The notes beneath the pieces are model-generated. The model saw only the letters and a list, made by a program, of their open reading frames with translations. It did not search any database and had not been told where the DNA came from. The position numbers and the translations under genes are program-made. From Ryuthela nishihirai (lineage: Eukaryota > Arthropoda > Arachnida > Araneae > Heptathelidae): a stretch of 64,000 bases of DNA. Position 1 is the stretch's first letter; the number at the start of each line of letters is the position of its first letter. The stretch covers positions 68,973,901 through 69,037,900 of the forward strand of contig JAWZYU010000009.1 in assembly GCA_038380435.1 (NCBI GenBank). Direction: 5' to 3'. Positions 33,841-44,480 of this stretch are shown one piece after another.

Positions 33841-36609
33841 ATTTAGCATTATTAAAATTTATATTAAATATTCAAGTTAAATTTCTGAAAAAAGATTGAG
33901 TCACGTTTTGCTCCTTTTCAATATTCATTAGTAGTAAAAGGATGAATATAAACCTAATTGACTCATTCTTCCTTAATGTTAAATGTGAGTGCACAGATTC
34001 CCTGAAATTTAATTATCATCGATAAATAATAACATTTATAATATTAAACTGTAAATTTTACTATTAAATGAGTGCCTACCATACATATTTTCTCTGAACA
34101 TTTAAAGCAAGGAATGTTACACTCTAATATTCGAGCTTTATCAGAATTAACTCAAGCCCAAATCTTCCTTTCCGGCTCGAATCGGAATTATTAAATTATT
34201 AGTCTACTCCTTTTATGAAGATGTGTTACTAAATTACCTAATCAGTCCCTTGAGGGAAGAACTTTATCAGCTCCCTATCATTATTGTTCTATGGCCTGAA
34301 GTGATGTTTACAATTCACAAGTTATTCACCAACTCACAGTCGCCTCTTTAACTGCCCAGACATGTTTGCTTCCACCTCATGGTTAAACTAAACGGTACCT
34401 AAAGTTATTTAAAACAGGCTTTATATTCATTCTTGATTCCACAACGAATAAATACAAACAGAGTTGCCCAATTTAGAAAATTCACATGACTAAAGAATAT
34501 TCTATACATTCGGAGAGGAAGCTGCTTAGGAATGAATATGAGTGGAAGACACTAATTAACACGTCAGATCCTCTTAAGTAATGATATTTAGAGAGAATAT
34601 AAATCAAACGTAAATGGGCTAATAAAATAAAATTCACTCTCCTTAAACGACCTCATCTTTCTCACATAGGGAAAATTATGCTACAGCGAAACAAGTGAAT
34701 TTCAAAAGCTTCCTGAATTATACATTCATTGTAAGTTACATTAATCACCATTAGTCTTTGCATATCTCGACCAAGTGTCCAATAGATGAAAGACTATCGA
34801 GTTTGATATATATTCTGTACGTTTAAAACAACTACGTGTAGAGACTTTCTAATTCAATGAAACCACGCACTATATCTAACTATGACCATATGTCCCAGGC
34901 AACTCTAGTATTAATGAAATTAATAGTCAAAACGTCATCATTCAGAGGAACTTGAACAATGCTGTATGGCCATAATTAATGATATTAAATGGGGAAAAGA
35001 TATTTAGCTATTCCCAGAAATTTAACATCGTGAAATTGACGTAAAAGCTTAACAATCTGGTATCGGAGTCGTTACATCTGCTAGTTGCAAAGGAAATTAT
35101 ATTACTTTTGGCAAACACTAAACCTATAATTTAATATCAACTAATTTTTTTAACTGACCTTTAATTAAAAAATAAAAAATACAATGCATTTACAGTTTCA
35201 CCCGCAAAGTTAAAAACTTATCTGCTAAAAAGCAAATAAATTCAATGTGACATAAGTTAATCAGCTACTAATTGGTTTACATCATAAATAGTTCACAAAA
35301 CACTACATATAATTTTCATCTAATTTATTGTAAAATGAACCTTTGGAGAAACTGATCTTCTAACAGATGATACAGTGTCGAAATCCGGAAAACGACCTGC
35401 CTACTATTTTGTACTAGATAGTTATATATACAGGTATCAGGCTTGCAATCTTGTTTTCGTTGTTTCAAACATGGCTGTAAGTGAATCACAACATGTAAAT
35501 ATGCAGTCATGTGGCTAAGAAGGTTTAGCAAAGTATGTTGTAAAACTTGTAATTATTCAATTGCATAATCGCATCCTTTACTCAAATCTTAGTTTAGCCA
35601 AAGGGATAGCAATTCGAAATGTCAGGGGGGGGGGGGTTCAAAAATTGAGCTGTGAGTCATCTTGCATTAAATTTATACTTTTTCGTTTCATGCACGCCTT
35701 ATAAGCAATTTCAGTAAATTAAACAAATCGATCACAGTCATACAACATGTGAAGTACTTCAAAATTTTTATTAAGGAAATTTTTCAACAAATATCAAAAA
35801 TAAAGGAATAATAGAAGTATTGATTTACACTAGCATCATCAATAAGATAAGTTACGGTTTGAACATTTAAATATTATTGAAATTGCAGCAATTGTAAAAT
35901 AAAATTGCATTTAAATTAATATCTATAAAATCCTTAAATTATGTTTTAAACTTACAGTTTTTGTCAATGAGGATGGTAATAGGGGCTGAAGTCACTGAGT
36001 TTCCTACCCTATTCCTATACCACTGAATGTAATAATAATGATAATTTTAATTTTATTGATCTTCTGATTACAAATTTATAGTACAAAGCTTTGCAATAAC
36101 ATTTATTCTTGATGTAAATAAGATCATCAAAATAACTTTTTCATTCCTTAAGTAATATTGTAAGGAATTGAACAGTTTTAGGGCTATAAAAGCGAAATGA
36201 TGTTGCGAAATATTTCAGTTGGCCTTTGAAACATAAAATAAAAGTCCATTTATTTCTAAAATAATATTTTATTTCTTCTGCTCATGTATTTATATATTAA
36301 AACGTGGCAATAAAATTTCAGCAAAGTTTGCAGTTATAAAATTTTAAGCACATTATCGAGACCTGCGAAAACACAGCATGGCCCTAACGGAAAACAAACA
36401 GATGCTGCTTTTGGTCTTCAGAGCAAAGGGAAAAAATAGAAATATATTAGAAACAACTGTGCGTTTCATGTTTCTAAAGAGCATCTCATGACCTATGTTA
36501 CTTCCAATGTTAGTTTAAAATAAAAACGTTACACATATAATCAAGACTTCAGTTACATCTTAGAACACTTTTTTTTTATACTGAAACAACGTGTCCCCGT
36601 ACAATAATT
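33841..36609. other. long unassigned AT-rich stretch
   Basis: This 2.8-kb stretch is the longest in the window without a repeat that I recognise. It is AT-rich with only short chance frames. A G tract of about 12 bases occurs at about 35624-35635. Confidence 0.5.
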
Positions 36610-37045
36610 GAAGCTCGATTAGAGTATCCTGAAACTCAATTAGAGTATCCTGAAACTCGATTAGAGTATCCTGAAACTCGATTAGAGTATCCTGAAACTC
36701 GATTAGAGTATCATAAAACTCGATTACAGTATCCTGAAACTCGATTAGAGTATCATGAACCTCGATTAGAGTATCCTGAACCTCGATTAGAGTATCCTGA
36801 ACCTCGATTAGAGTATCCTGAAACTCGATTAGAGTATCATGAAACTCGATTAGAGTATCCTGAAACTCGATTAGAGTATCATGAAACTCGATTAGAGTAT
36901 CATGAAACTCGATTAGAGTATCCTGAACCTCGATTAGAGTATCCTGAAACTCGATTAGAGTATCATGAAACTCGATTAGAGTATCATGAAACTCGATTAG
37001 AGTATCATGAAACTCGATTAGAGTACTTGACTCTCGATTAGAGGT
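36610..37045 (-). repeat. 21-bp minisatellite, open on the minus strand as a 7-residue repeat
   Basis: About twenty-one head-to-tail copies of CTCGATTAGAGTATCCTGAAA with few changes. Because 21 is a multiple of three, the minus strand (37105 down to 36560) stays open for 181 codons and reads as DTLIEFQ repeats, with H for Q and V for F as the common variants. The base changes that distinguish units are mostly amino-acid-changing, and the flanking residues show no domain. A minisatellite is the simplest reading; a real heptad-repeat protein cannot be excluded from sequence alone. Confidence 0.9.
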
Positions 37046-37692
37046 ATATATCTCATAATACTCTAAGATACATGAGATACGGCACGTACAGTGGAAGTAC
37101 GTCATGTTGAGTTTGAATAAAAGGAATACAGAAGGAAAAGTACAATTGAGAGTATTTTGACATATGCAGTGCTGAGTGTAGGCTTAGACTGTCGTTGTTT
37201 GTTTATTATTAGTTTCTATACGAAATGGAGAATCTTTTGTTGTTTTAGGGAATATCGTTCACAATAAACGTTTCTGTGTCATTAGCAGAAAAAAATATTT
37301 TATAAGAAATTATTCTATTATTTGATATGTAGAAGACTAATTCAACTCTTCAGTGTTATATCCTTTTAATATTTGATATTTAATGAAGGTCAATAATAAT
37401 TAATCGTTGGTTTAGTAAGCATGTTTGTAGATGAACTAATGAATACTTAAGATTTTATTAATTATTTGTAAATTAATTGTTTTATTTATTAAATTAGTTC
37501 ATTTATTATCTGTTTGGTTATTTCGAAACCACTTGCGGTGCAGTCAAACAAAATTTGTAACAACTGTGTAAGTAATTCAACATAATCATAATTATAGGCG
37601 TAAACGTTTTCTTCTTTTCATAAGAAAATCATAGTATGGTCTTGTGCAATGTACGAACGTTATTGTGATTGGAATGTGAAAAATAGGATTTT
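37046..37692. other. unassigned AT-rich sequence
   Basis: No recognised feature. Confidence 0.5.
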
Positions 37693-37900
37693 TCTGATTA
37701 CAATACCAGTTCGTACTTGTGATTAAAATACGAGTTACATCCATTCATAAAAAATAAACTTCTGATTAAAATACGAGTTTACATCCATTCATAGAAAATA
37801 AACTTCTGATTAAATACGAGTTTCTGATCATTCGTTAAAAACTTCTGATTGCAATATACGAGTTTGTATTCATTCATGAAAACAAACTTTTGATTACATT
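37693..37900. repeat. ~45-bp degenerate tandem repeat, about five copies
   Basis: Units carry CTTCTGATTAAAATACGAG, then TTTACATCCATTCAT and AAAATAAA, with variable spacing of about 26 to 46 bp. Two central copies are nearly identical. Confidence 0.8.
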
Positions 37901-38219
37901 GAGATCTCAGCGAAAAGGCGACTCAAGAATAGTACTGCTCATGACCTATCCGGGGCTCGAACCCAGTTCCCTTTAATATGCAACCAAATGCGATTAGGCA
38001 AATGGGAAGACATTCAGCCAAATATTAAACAACTGTGAAAAATTCTTCCTATTGTCGCCCGAATTCGAAATATAGAACACCTCGTGAATGAATCATTTTC
38101 TCTAGCCATTTAAGCTAGACAGTGATTGGATTACTTCTAAACTGAACTTTAGCAAGCTAAATGTTCAGATTACAAAGTCCCAAAAGACTTGGAAATAGAT
38201 ACGGAAAGGCTATCCATTA

Positions 38220-38475
38220 TACAGCGGTTAGCAGACGGATAAAAGCCTTTGATCAAGTCAATTCTGAACGTTTTTAACGTACACAGAATGTGGCTCTCTT
38301 CCATACGTATTCATGGCTTAACGCCCATCCGACTGATGGCAGACTCTCTAAATCCATCTTTGTCCCGTCTCTCACCGAGAAACAATCTCAATGCCCGTCC
38401 AGTGGAGATTCAAACTTGGGAACATCAGATTGCATCTTTGGTCAGCTACCGACATTGCTAACCCACTCCCTCTAA
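38220..38475 (-). mobile_element. tRNA-headed SINE, strongly diverged reverse copy
   Basis: On the plus strand: GTTTTTAACGTACACAGAATGTGGCTCTC, CATGGCTTAACGCCCATCCGAC, AATCTCAATGCCCGTCCAG and AGATTCAAACTTGGGAACATCAG, in reverse-family order. The 3' third is missing or unrecognisable. Confidence 0.75.
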
Positions 38476-38635
38476 GACTGTAGTGATGCTCGCATGCTTT
38501 ATTAGCTGGAACGTTTATTTATTGTGCTAGTAGCTGAATCGTAACCAGCGATGACAGAGTAACTCTTTCTCTTTGAAGTGCAATTTGCATTCTTCTGATC
38601 TTCACTTGAAAAAAAGTTTAGATTTTTGAATATCA

Positions 38636-38999
38636 CCCCTTGCCCCTCCCCCCCCCCCACACACACACAACCATTTCGCACAGTTTTAACATTTGTTGCA
38701 ATAAGGAAAAACATTTAAATGCAATTTTATCAACTCCGAAATCATTCCTAAACTTCAGATAATGACAGCAATGGATTTGGCAGCGATTGCATTTTCCCGT
38801 AGGAATAAGCATAATAAATATTTTTGTTTGGAGCAAGCCCCATTTTTGGAATTTCTGCTTCAAACTACCCACTGCACCCTAAGTCACAACCAAGAACATT
38901 CTGCCAAATTTTAAAGCATCTACCACCTTTTTGCAGATGAACTATGGTTGCCACAAACAAACACATATACAAACAGATATCTCCTTTTATTATTATGGA
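38636..38999 (-). mobile_element. Helitron-like element, 5' part, reverse
   Basis: Read on the minus strand it starts TCCATAATAATAAAAGG at 38999, preceded by A. The interior shows TTCCTACGGGAAAATGCAAT and CGCTGCCAAATCCATTGCTG, which align with the copies at 39.7 and 61.4 kb. It ends at a (CA)n/poly-C tract (38645-38670), at the same relative place as a similar tract in the 61.4-kb copy. The 3' end is missing. Confidence 0.55.
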
Positions 39000-39735
39000 T
39001 TTTAACCGACACGGTGAATATACTATACTTACACTCTCAAAATATATCATACCTGCACTATCTAAATATAGTATATATGAACAATTTTTATGAAAGATAT
39101 TAGCCAGAATAACGTCATTCACAAATTCAACATTATTCCAAAGTCAATGCATAACTCTTAAGCAACATCTGTAATCAAAAGCTCAGATCCCTTTTGAACC
39201 CCAGTTTTCCCAAATCACATTTAAATAGCGCCTAATAGGAGGGATTGCAGTTCAGAAGCGTAATTTAGTCACCAGGTGTAGATGCTTAATATATCCACCA
39301 TTTGCAAAATTCTGACGAAGCATCAAATCAACTCTCCAGTTTATCTGAACACACATATTTGTGCGTATCAGAAACAGAGCTGCTTGCGCAGTATGAAATT
39401 TTTAAATCATTTCCATTTACGATTTCTTAAAACGTAAGACATGAGAGCTGTGTTGGTAATTTTACTCATCTCTCCAATTACTGTGAAGTTTTTCTCTCTT
39501 CTCTTCGTCATGACAGCTTCAAGGAATGGGCATCATTAATGAAGAGCAAAATACAATGTTCGAAAACAAAGCAAAAAATATATAGTAGATAGCACTAAAA
39601 ACTGAGATATATTAGTATTCTCATATTGATGTAGTACTAATTAATTTAATGAAGCTAAAAACATTTTATCTACGATATCGTCATTTCTCACACTGATCCA
39701 TTTTCATCAGAATGGTTTAGTTATATGAGTAGTAT
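39000..39735. other. unassigned AT-rich sequence
   Basis: It lies between two head-to-head Helitron-like copies. No recognised feature. Confidence 0.5.
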
Positions 39736-40454
39736 TCTAAAGTAATAAAAATATGTCTCTCTGTGTGTATCTAGTTTTGTGTCTGTGTAAGCCATAACTC
39801 ATCGGAAAATCGTGGTAAGGCACTTTAAAATTTCTCCGTGTTTTGCTGGTTATCATCGGAGTTGAGGTGCCGAATTTCAAGCCGAAATTCTAAAAGCCAG
39901 GCATGCTACAAGCTACAATATTTACCATGATATTCCCACAGCAAATCGAAGTCGCTGCCAAATCCATTGTTACCATTTTATGTTCTCTAACTGTGCACCT
40001 CAAAGTCATAACATTTAAAACTTCTGTCATCGCCAGATTCTCCCATATTCTTAAAGGCATTATTATATTAACATCCTCCATTTAATTAAGGACGTTAAAG
40101 TCCTCTTTAAAGTCCTCCATTGCAATAAGGAGCTTGATTTTTTAACCCTACACGGGGTCATAAAGGGGGAATCGGCGTTCAGAACTTTGAGACCTTCTGG
40201 TTGAATATCTGGGGAAAAACAAAATACCTAAAATCTGTCAAAATGGAAATATAGATAGCTTGTGACGATGTCACGGGATATGAGACCACGCGCTGACGTC
40301 AGCAATGACTTGAGCAACCTCGGTGAGGAAAATTATTCGTGTTCAATCTGTGCTAAAGGGTAGGAGAGAGAGAGGACAAAACTCGTAAAACTAACGTTAA
40401 GAGAATATACATATTAAAAGTGAAACCGGCAGCACGGGGTGCCGTTTAGCTTAA
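39736..40454 (+). mobile_element. Helitron-like element, longest copy
   Basis: It starts TCTAAAGTAATAAAAATATG, followed by a GTCTCTCTGTGTGTATC run and CCATAACTCATCGG. Middle blocks GAAGTCGCTGCCAAATCCATTG and the CTTCTGTCATCGCCAGATTC stretch are shared with 61.4 kb. The 3' end has a short hairpin (CGGCA/TGCCG) in GGCAGCACGGGGTGCCG, then TTTAGCTTAA, the counterpart of the CTAA end at 5.97 kb. No terminal inverted repeats or target duplication are visible, which fits Helitrons. The only frames (about 60 codons) are not Rep/helicase, so it is non-autonomous. Confidence 0.55.
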
Positions 40455-40970
40455 GGTTGAAATGAAAAGAATGACTTTCATTCAAATATTTCCCGTTGGT
40501 AAAAATTAACTTAAATTTAAAATGATGTTATTAAAAATGACTGTGCTCGAAAGACCACTGTTGGCATATCTAGAATATAATATATACTGGTGTTTATAGC
40601 ATGAAAAGAAACCAGTGGAGAAAACAGAAGAATAATTGTGTTTGAGAGAAAAGCTCCCACCTACGACTAAGAGTGTCCTGTATCCTTTAGAAAACTTGGG
40701 AATCTTGTGACCTGTTATACAGCTCATAGCGCAGAAGAAATTAATGTTCGAAAGTAAACAATATAATTCACTATATTGGACTTAAAGCAGCATGACTCTA
40801 GAATATCGGATACCTCTTAAAAATTTATATGCAAAACAGCGAGTATCTTAAATTCCAGTTGATAAAAGTTCATTTTGAGGCCAATGAATCTCTTTTGTTG
40901 CGATCTTATGCAACCACAGCAATTCCCGGTTCCGCTTGTACAGCACTACCTGGTTATGAAAAGCCGTGCT
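40455..40970. other. unassigned AT-rich sequence
   Basis: No recognised feature. Confidence 0.5.
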
Positions 40971-41510
40971 TATCTAGAGCCGGGGGCAAGGAATACGCCC
41001 TATAGGCGCACCTCATCCCCAGTCTCACATGGCAGCAGTCCTATAGAAGGAAAGCTGACCACCGGAGGAAACCTTATTTTAATCTGTTCCCCGGTTTGCA
41101 AACGTACAAGGATATATAGATCCAAGTTCGATCGGCACCCGGGTTGGAGACTCTTAGTAAGACCCAGACTTTTTTGAGGGCTCGTGCCTACAAGGCGGGC
41201 TCAGACCTTTCGGCAGAGCCCTCGAACAGACCACCCAGGTCTCCTGATAGGTGAGGTCTCCGACACTGTCACCATCCGACCGGCAATCAAGCCGGCCAGC
41301 AGCATCTTCGACCTAGGGGCCTTAGCCATGTCCAACCGGGGGACCAATCCGGTCGGTACAGCCTTCAGCCGGGTTGCTGGGCCCTAGCCCCCCCCCCCCC
41401 CCACCACCACCACCACCACCACGACAAGGTGGTCCCCTATCGGGGGGGGGGCATTTTGAGGCCAGTCGAAACGTAAAAAAAAAGAAAAAAAAAAAAAAAA
41501 AAAAAAAAAA
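40971..41510 (+). other. GC-rich island ending in poly-C, (CCA)n, G tract and poly(A)
   Basis: From about 40971 to 41390 the DNA is strikingly GC-rich against AT-rich flanks and includes short foldbacks such as CCGGCAATCAAGCCGG. It leads into C15 (41388-41402), (CAC)n to 41422, G10 (41442-41451) and an A-rich tract at 41475-41510 broken by one G. Two adjacent plus-strand frames (40875-41177 and 41184-41387) have no familiar motif. The terminal A tract suggests a retroposed sequence, perhaps a LINE 5' or internal fragment or a retrocopy, but I cannot identify the source. Confidence 0.45.
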
Positions 41511-42494
41511 GATCCTGGCCTGGTTACTTCCATATTGTTTAAAAAATGACGCTCGAACTCTTGTTTGAAGCAATCGCCAACATAGAGGTCTGAAAGGTTT
41601 CGTCTCTCAGACCTGACAGAAAAATTGAAAGTGATACCACAAATCGATTGGGAACCAATGGTCTCATCTGTTCATTTCAGTTGTTGTCCAAGCTCTTCCA
41701 TATCCTACTAAATGGCAAATCTGATATTTTTATTTACTTCCATGTCACTTACTACGGTAAGTCTTGCAGCTTCGACCATATTTTCTTTTCACAAGTTTCC
41801 AAAGTTCTGTTTACTGTAAATAAAATTTGCATCGTGCTTTAAGAGCAGCAACATGTAGAATATAAAACTGACCTACGAGTTTGGATAGATATCAGTTTTG
41901 CATCCCCATCAATATGGAAGAGAAAAAAAACTTAAACCTATAAAAAAATTTCCTAGAAAAACTCCTGTAGGTAAATTTATGAATTTTCAAAATATCCAAA
42001 ATCTTGCTGAAAATTATTTATAATACGGGGGGAGGCGGTTAAAGGGACCATGGCACCTCCCTTTGGGAATACTAGTAACTCTGACGGACGAAAAACAAAT
42101 ATTAACCATATATATATATAATACTCATTTATTTGTTTTGTTTTGTTTTTTTGTTATTCAGAAATTTGCTAAACATCACCAAAATGGAAGGGGGGGGGGA
42201 ATATTATACTGGAACGGCTTTCCGGTTCATTTCTACTCGAACTTGAGCTCCTCTCTTTCACTTGGATCACATGGCTCCAACGTTTAATTTATTCATTTAT
42301 TTATTCTAGTTCCTAACTTGTCTACACAAATCAAATATTGTAAAAACAGCAATGAAGTAAAAAAACTTAAATTTTAAATAAAGAAAAATCTTTTTTTTTT
42401 CAAACTTATGTCCCCATACCGAAAGATATGGTTAACTTTGGTTACCTCACATGAAACGTTTTGTCCAGGAAACCTGAAATATCACGACAGCAAT
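41511..42494. other. unassigned sequence; starts with a D2-like motif
   Basis: GATCCTGGCCTGGT directly after the A tract also occurs at 14.03 kb in repeat D2, so D2 material may continue here. CTCCCTTTGGGAATACTAGTAA at about 42056 is weakly similar to the D2 start. The rest is AT-rich with short chance frames. Confidence 0.35.
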
Positions 42495-42506
42495 GAAAGA
42501 CAACTG

Positions 42507-42890
42507 GGTTGGGTTGTTTTACCTCTGAGCGGCACTTTTGCACATCATGGGCTAAATGGCCAGGTCACGTGGATCTCGAAGGCTCAGAGAAGGTTGGAGG
42601 AGGGGACCCACTGGAACAGCTGTTCGGAGGCAGATGGTAGCCTCCCGTCCAGATCATCCAGCGTGTTCTTTAACATGCACAGGGTATGGCTCTCCCGCAG
42701 AGGGGACCACGGCTTAACGTCCCATACGACGGACGTCGGTCTTTCCAAGCCCATCGGTGTCCCCTACTGACCGTGGGCAGGGCGGAGAATTTTGCGGAGA
42801 TAAATCTCAACGCTGACCCAGCTGGGACTCGAACCTGGGAACTACAGATTACGAGCCTGGCGCGCTACCAACTGAGCTACCCCCGCCCCA
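42507..42890 (-). mobile_element. tRNA-headed SINE, complete, with target duplication
   Basis: A complete reverse copy from GGTTGGGTTGTTTTACC to GAGCTACCCCCGCCCCA. GAAAGACAACTG (42495-42506) and GAAAGACAGCTG (42891-42902) flank it as a 12-bp duplication with one change. The head is intact, including TACCAACTGAGCTACCCCCG (inverse A box) and GGACTCGAACCTGGG (inverse B box). It is one of the youngest-looking copies. Plus-strand frames of 120 and 75 codons over it are antisense by-products. Confidence 0.95.
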
Positions 42891-42902
42891 GAAAGACAGC
42901 TG

Positions 42903-43204
42903 AGTTGGTATAGTAAAACTCAGGATAGCTTTCACTATACCATTATTATAAGTATAGGTCCATGTTATGTGAATAGTAATCAGATACAGAACTCAGCTCG
43001 TTCTGCCAAAAAATTCAAAAATTGGCGAAAATTTACATAATTATTTGTTGAATTTTAATCAACCAGAGAATAAAAAAGAAATGTCAATGCTAAATATTTT
43101 CTAACGATTCATTCGTATGCATTCTTAATTAGTCTAGCGACAGGTCACGCTATTAAACTTTCGTTGTTACCATGGTAACTATGTGCTGTGTAATTCGTTT
43201 TAAC
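42903..43204. other. unassigned AT-rich sequence
   Basis: No feature recognised. ATTAAA on the minus strand near 43054 could serve as a polyadenylation signal if the exon candidate next to it is real. Confidence 0.4.
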
Positions 43205-43438
43205 CTAAAACCACGCAGAGGTTTTATCTCTATCATAAGTATGGAAAAAGCCAAAGGCCATCTTGAAATCGCAATTTCCAAAAACAAAGCTACTTAGCCC
43301 TCGGTGATGATACTCGTAGGGGATGCGGAAAATAAAGTCCCTAAAGTAGCCTTTTCCAACCTTATAACGGTGATGAAATCCCAGAACAGTATTGTCAAGT
43401 TGTACGTAACCTTCGACAGTACTGAAGTCCTGCAAAAT
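43205..43438 (-). CDS. possible terminal coding exon, unidentified
   Basis: On the minus strand, a pyrimidine-containing tract ending TTTTGCAG (an acceptable splice acceptor) is followed by 75 sense codons to TAG at 43205. The product is not low-complexity: it includes VQLDNTVLGFHHRYKVGKGY, FRDFIFRIPYEYHHRG and FGNCDFKMAFGFFHTYDRDK, rich in aromatic residues, with mixed codon use. I do not recognise the family. Nothing upstream on the minus strand could be matched as a partner exon, and the frame is short enough to be chance. The opposed plus-strand frame (43304-43543) is the weaker alternative. Confidence 0.25.
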   Translation of the reverse strand: MLQDFSTVEGYVQLDNTVLGFHHRYKVGKGYFRDFIFRIPYEYHHRGLSSFVFGNCDFKMAFGFFHTYDRDKTSAWF

Positions 43439-43439
43439 A

Positions 43440-43884
43440 TCAATGTACAGAAGTATACGAAAAAAGAATATTGTACCTATTGCTTTGCCGCTCTCTCCCT
43501 CACAATTTTCCTGTTCAAAAAATATTTATCGTATTTATTATAATTAATCATTGAACCATAGAATTGTTAGGAGGGAATTTTAATTATTAATTTTTCAGTC
43601 TGAAAGCTGAGTTTTTTTTTTTCGCCTTGCACAAGTCATGGATATTTGGGCGAATTTTTTGGATCAAAAAAAATCGTTGTTCTTTTTTCAATGACAACGT
43701 ATGATTTCTTTGTTTATTTTTATGTCTATCACATACGAAAAAGTTGCTTTAGGTAAATATGTGACTGATAAGTGAAGTAAAATATGGAGAGATTTGTTTT
43801 GTAATTTCAAGGTATTCTTCTTAGCTTGGAAATTCAGACTTTTCCCACAACCTCTGAAGACTGCTCGCCCAACCCCTGCTTAAA
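43440..43884. other. unassigned AT-rich sequence
   Basis: No recognised feature. Confidence 0.5.
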
Positions 43885-44480
43885 ATGATGGGAGACACTG
43901 CTCTAAAAGATGGGGAAAATGCTGCGCTAAAGGATGGAAAGAACTGATCTTAAAGATGGGAAACACTGCTCTAAAAAGATGAGATATACTGCTCTAAAAT
44001 GATGAGAAACACTACTCTAAAAATATGGGAAACACTTCTGTAAAACAATGGGACACACTGCTCTAAGAGATTGGAAATACTGCTCTAAAAGATGGGTAAC
44101 ATTGTTCTAAAAGATGGGAAACATTGTTATAAAAGATGGGAAGCATTGTTCTAAAAGATGGGAAACACTGCTCTAAAGGATGGGAAAGAACTGCTCCTAA
44201 AGGTGGGAAACAGTGCTCTAAAGGATGGGAAAGAACTGCTCTAAAAATGGGAATCTTTTCTAAAAAGATGGGAAACACTGCTCTAAAAGATGGGAAGCAC
44301 TGGTCTGAAAATGGGAAACTTTTCTAAAAAGATGGGAAACACTGTTCTAAAAGATGGGAAGCACTGGTCTAAAGTAAGGGAAACACTACTCTGAAAAGGT
44401 GGGAAACACTGCTCTGGAAGATGGGGAACACTTGTCTAAAAGATGGAAAACAGTACTCTAAAAATGTACCTATAAATTTA
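43885..44480. repeat. 22-bp minisatellite, about 26 copies
   Basis: The unit is CTCTAAAAGATGGGAAACACTG with frequent variants (GTTCTAAAAG, GGTCTGAAAATGG, inserted AGAA before CTGC). A larger period, in which AGAACTGCTC and AAAATGGGAA variants return, is visible at 44180-44330. Frames on both strands come from the repeat. Confidence 0.92.

Noticed and set aside
36610..37045. CRISPR-like array
   Set aside because: Units are directly abutting with no unique spacers. The same holds for the 22-bp, 32-bp and 42-bp arrays.
41374..41568. Frame giving poly-Pro then poly-Lys
   Set aside because: A direct translation of the C run, (CAC)n and A tract; a microsatellite artefact.
44063..44278. 71-codon frame with repeated Pro/Phe/Glu segments
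   Set aside because: Reading of the 22-bp minisatellite; units vary with indels that break the frame elsewhere.
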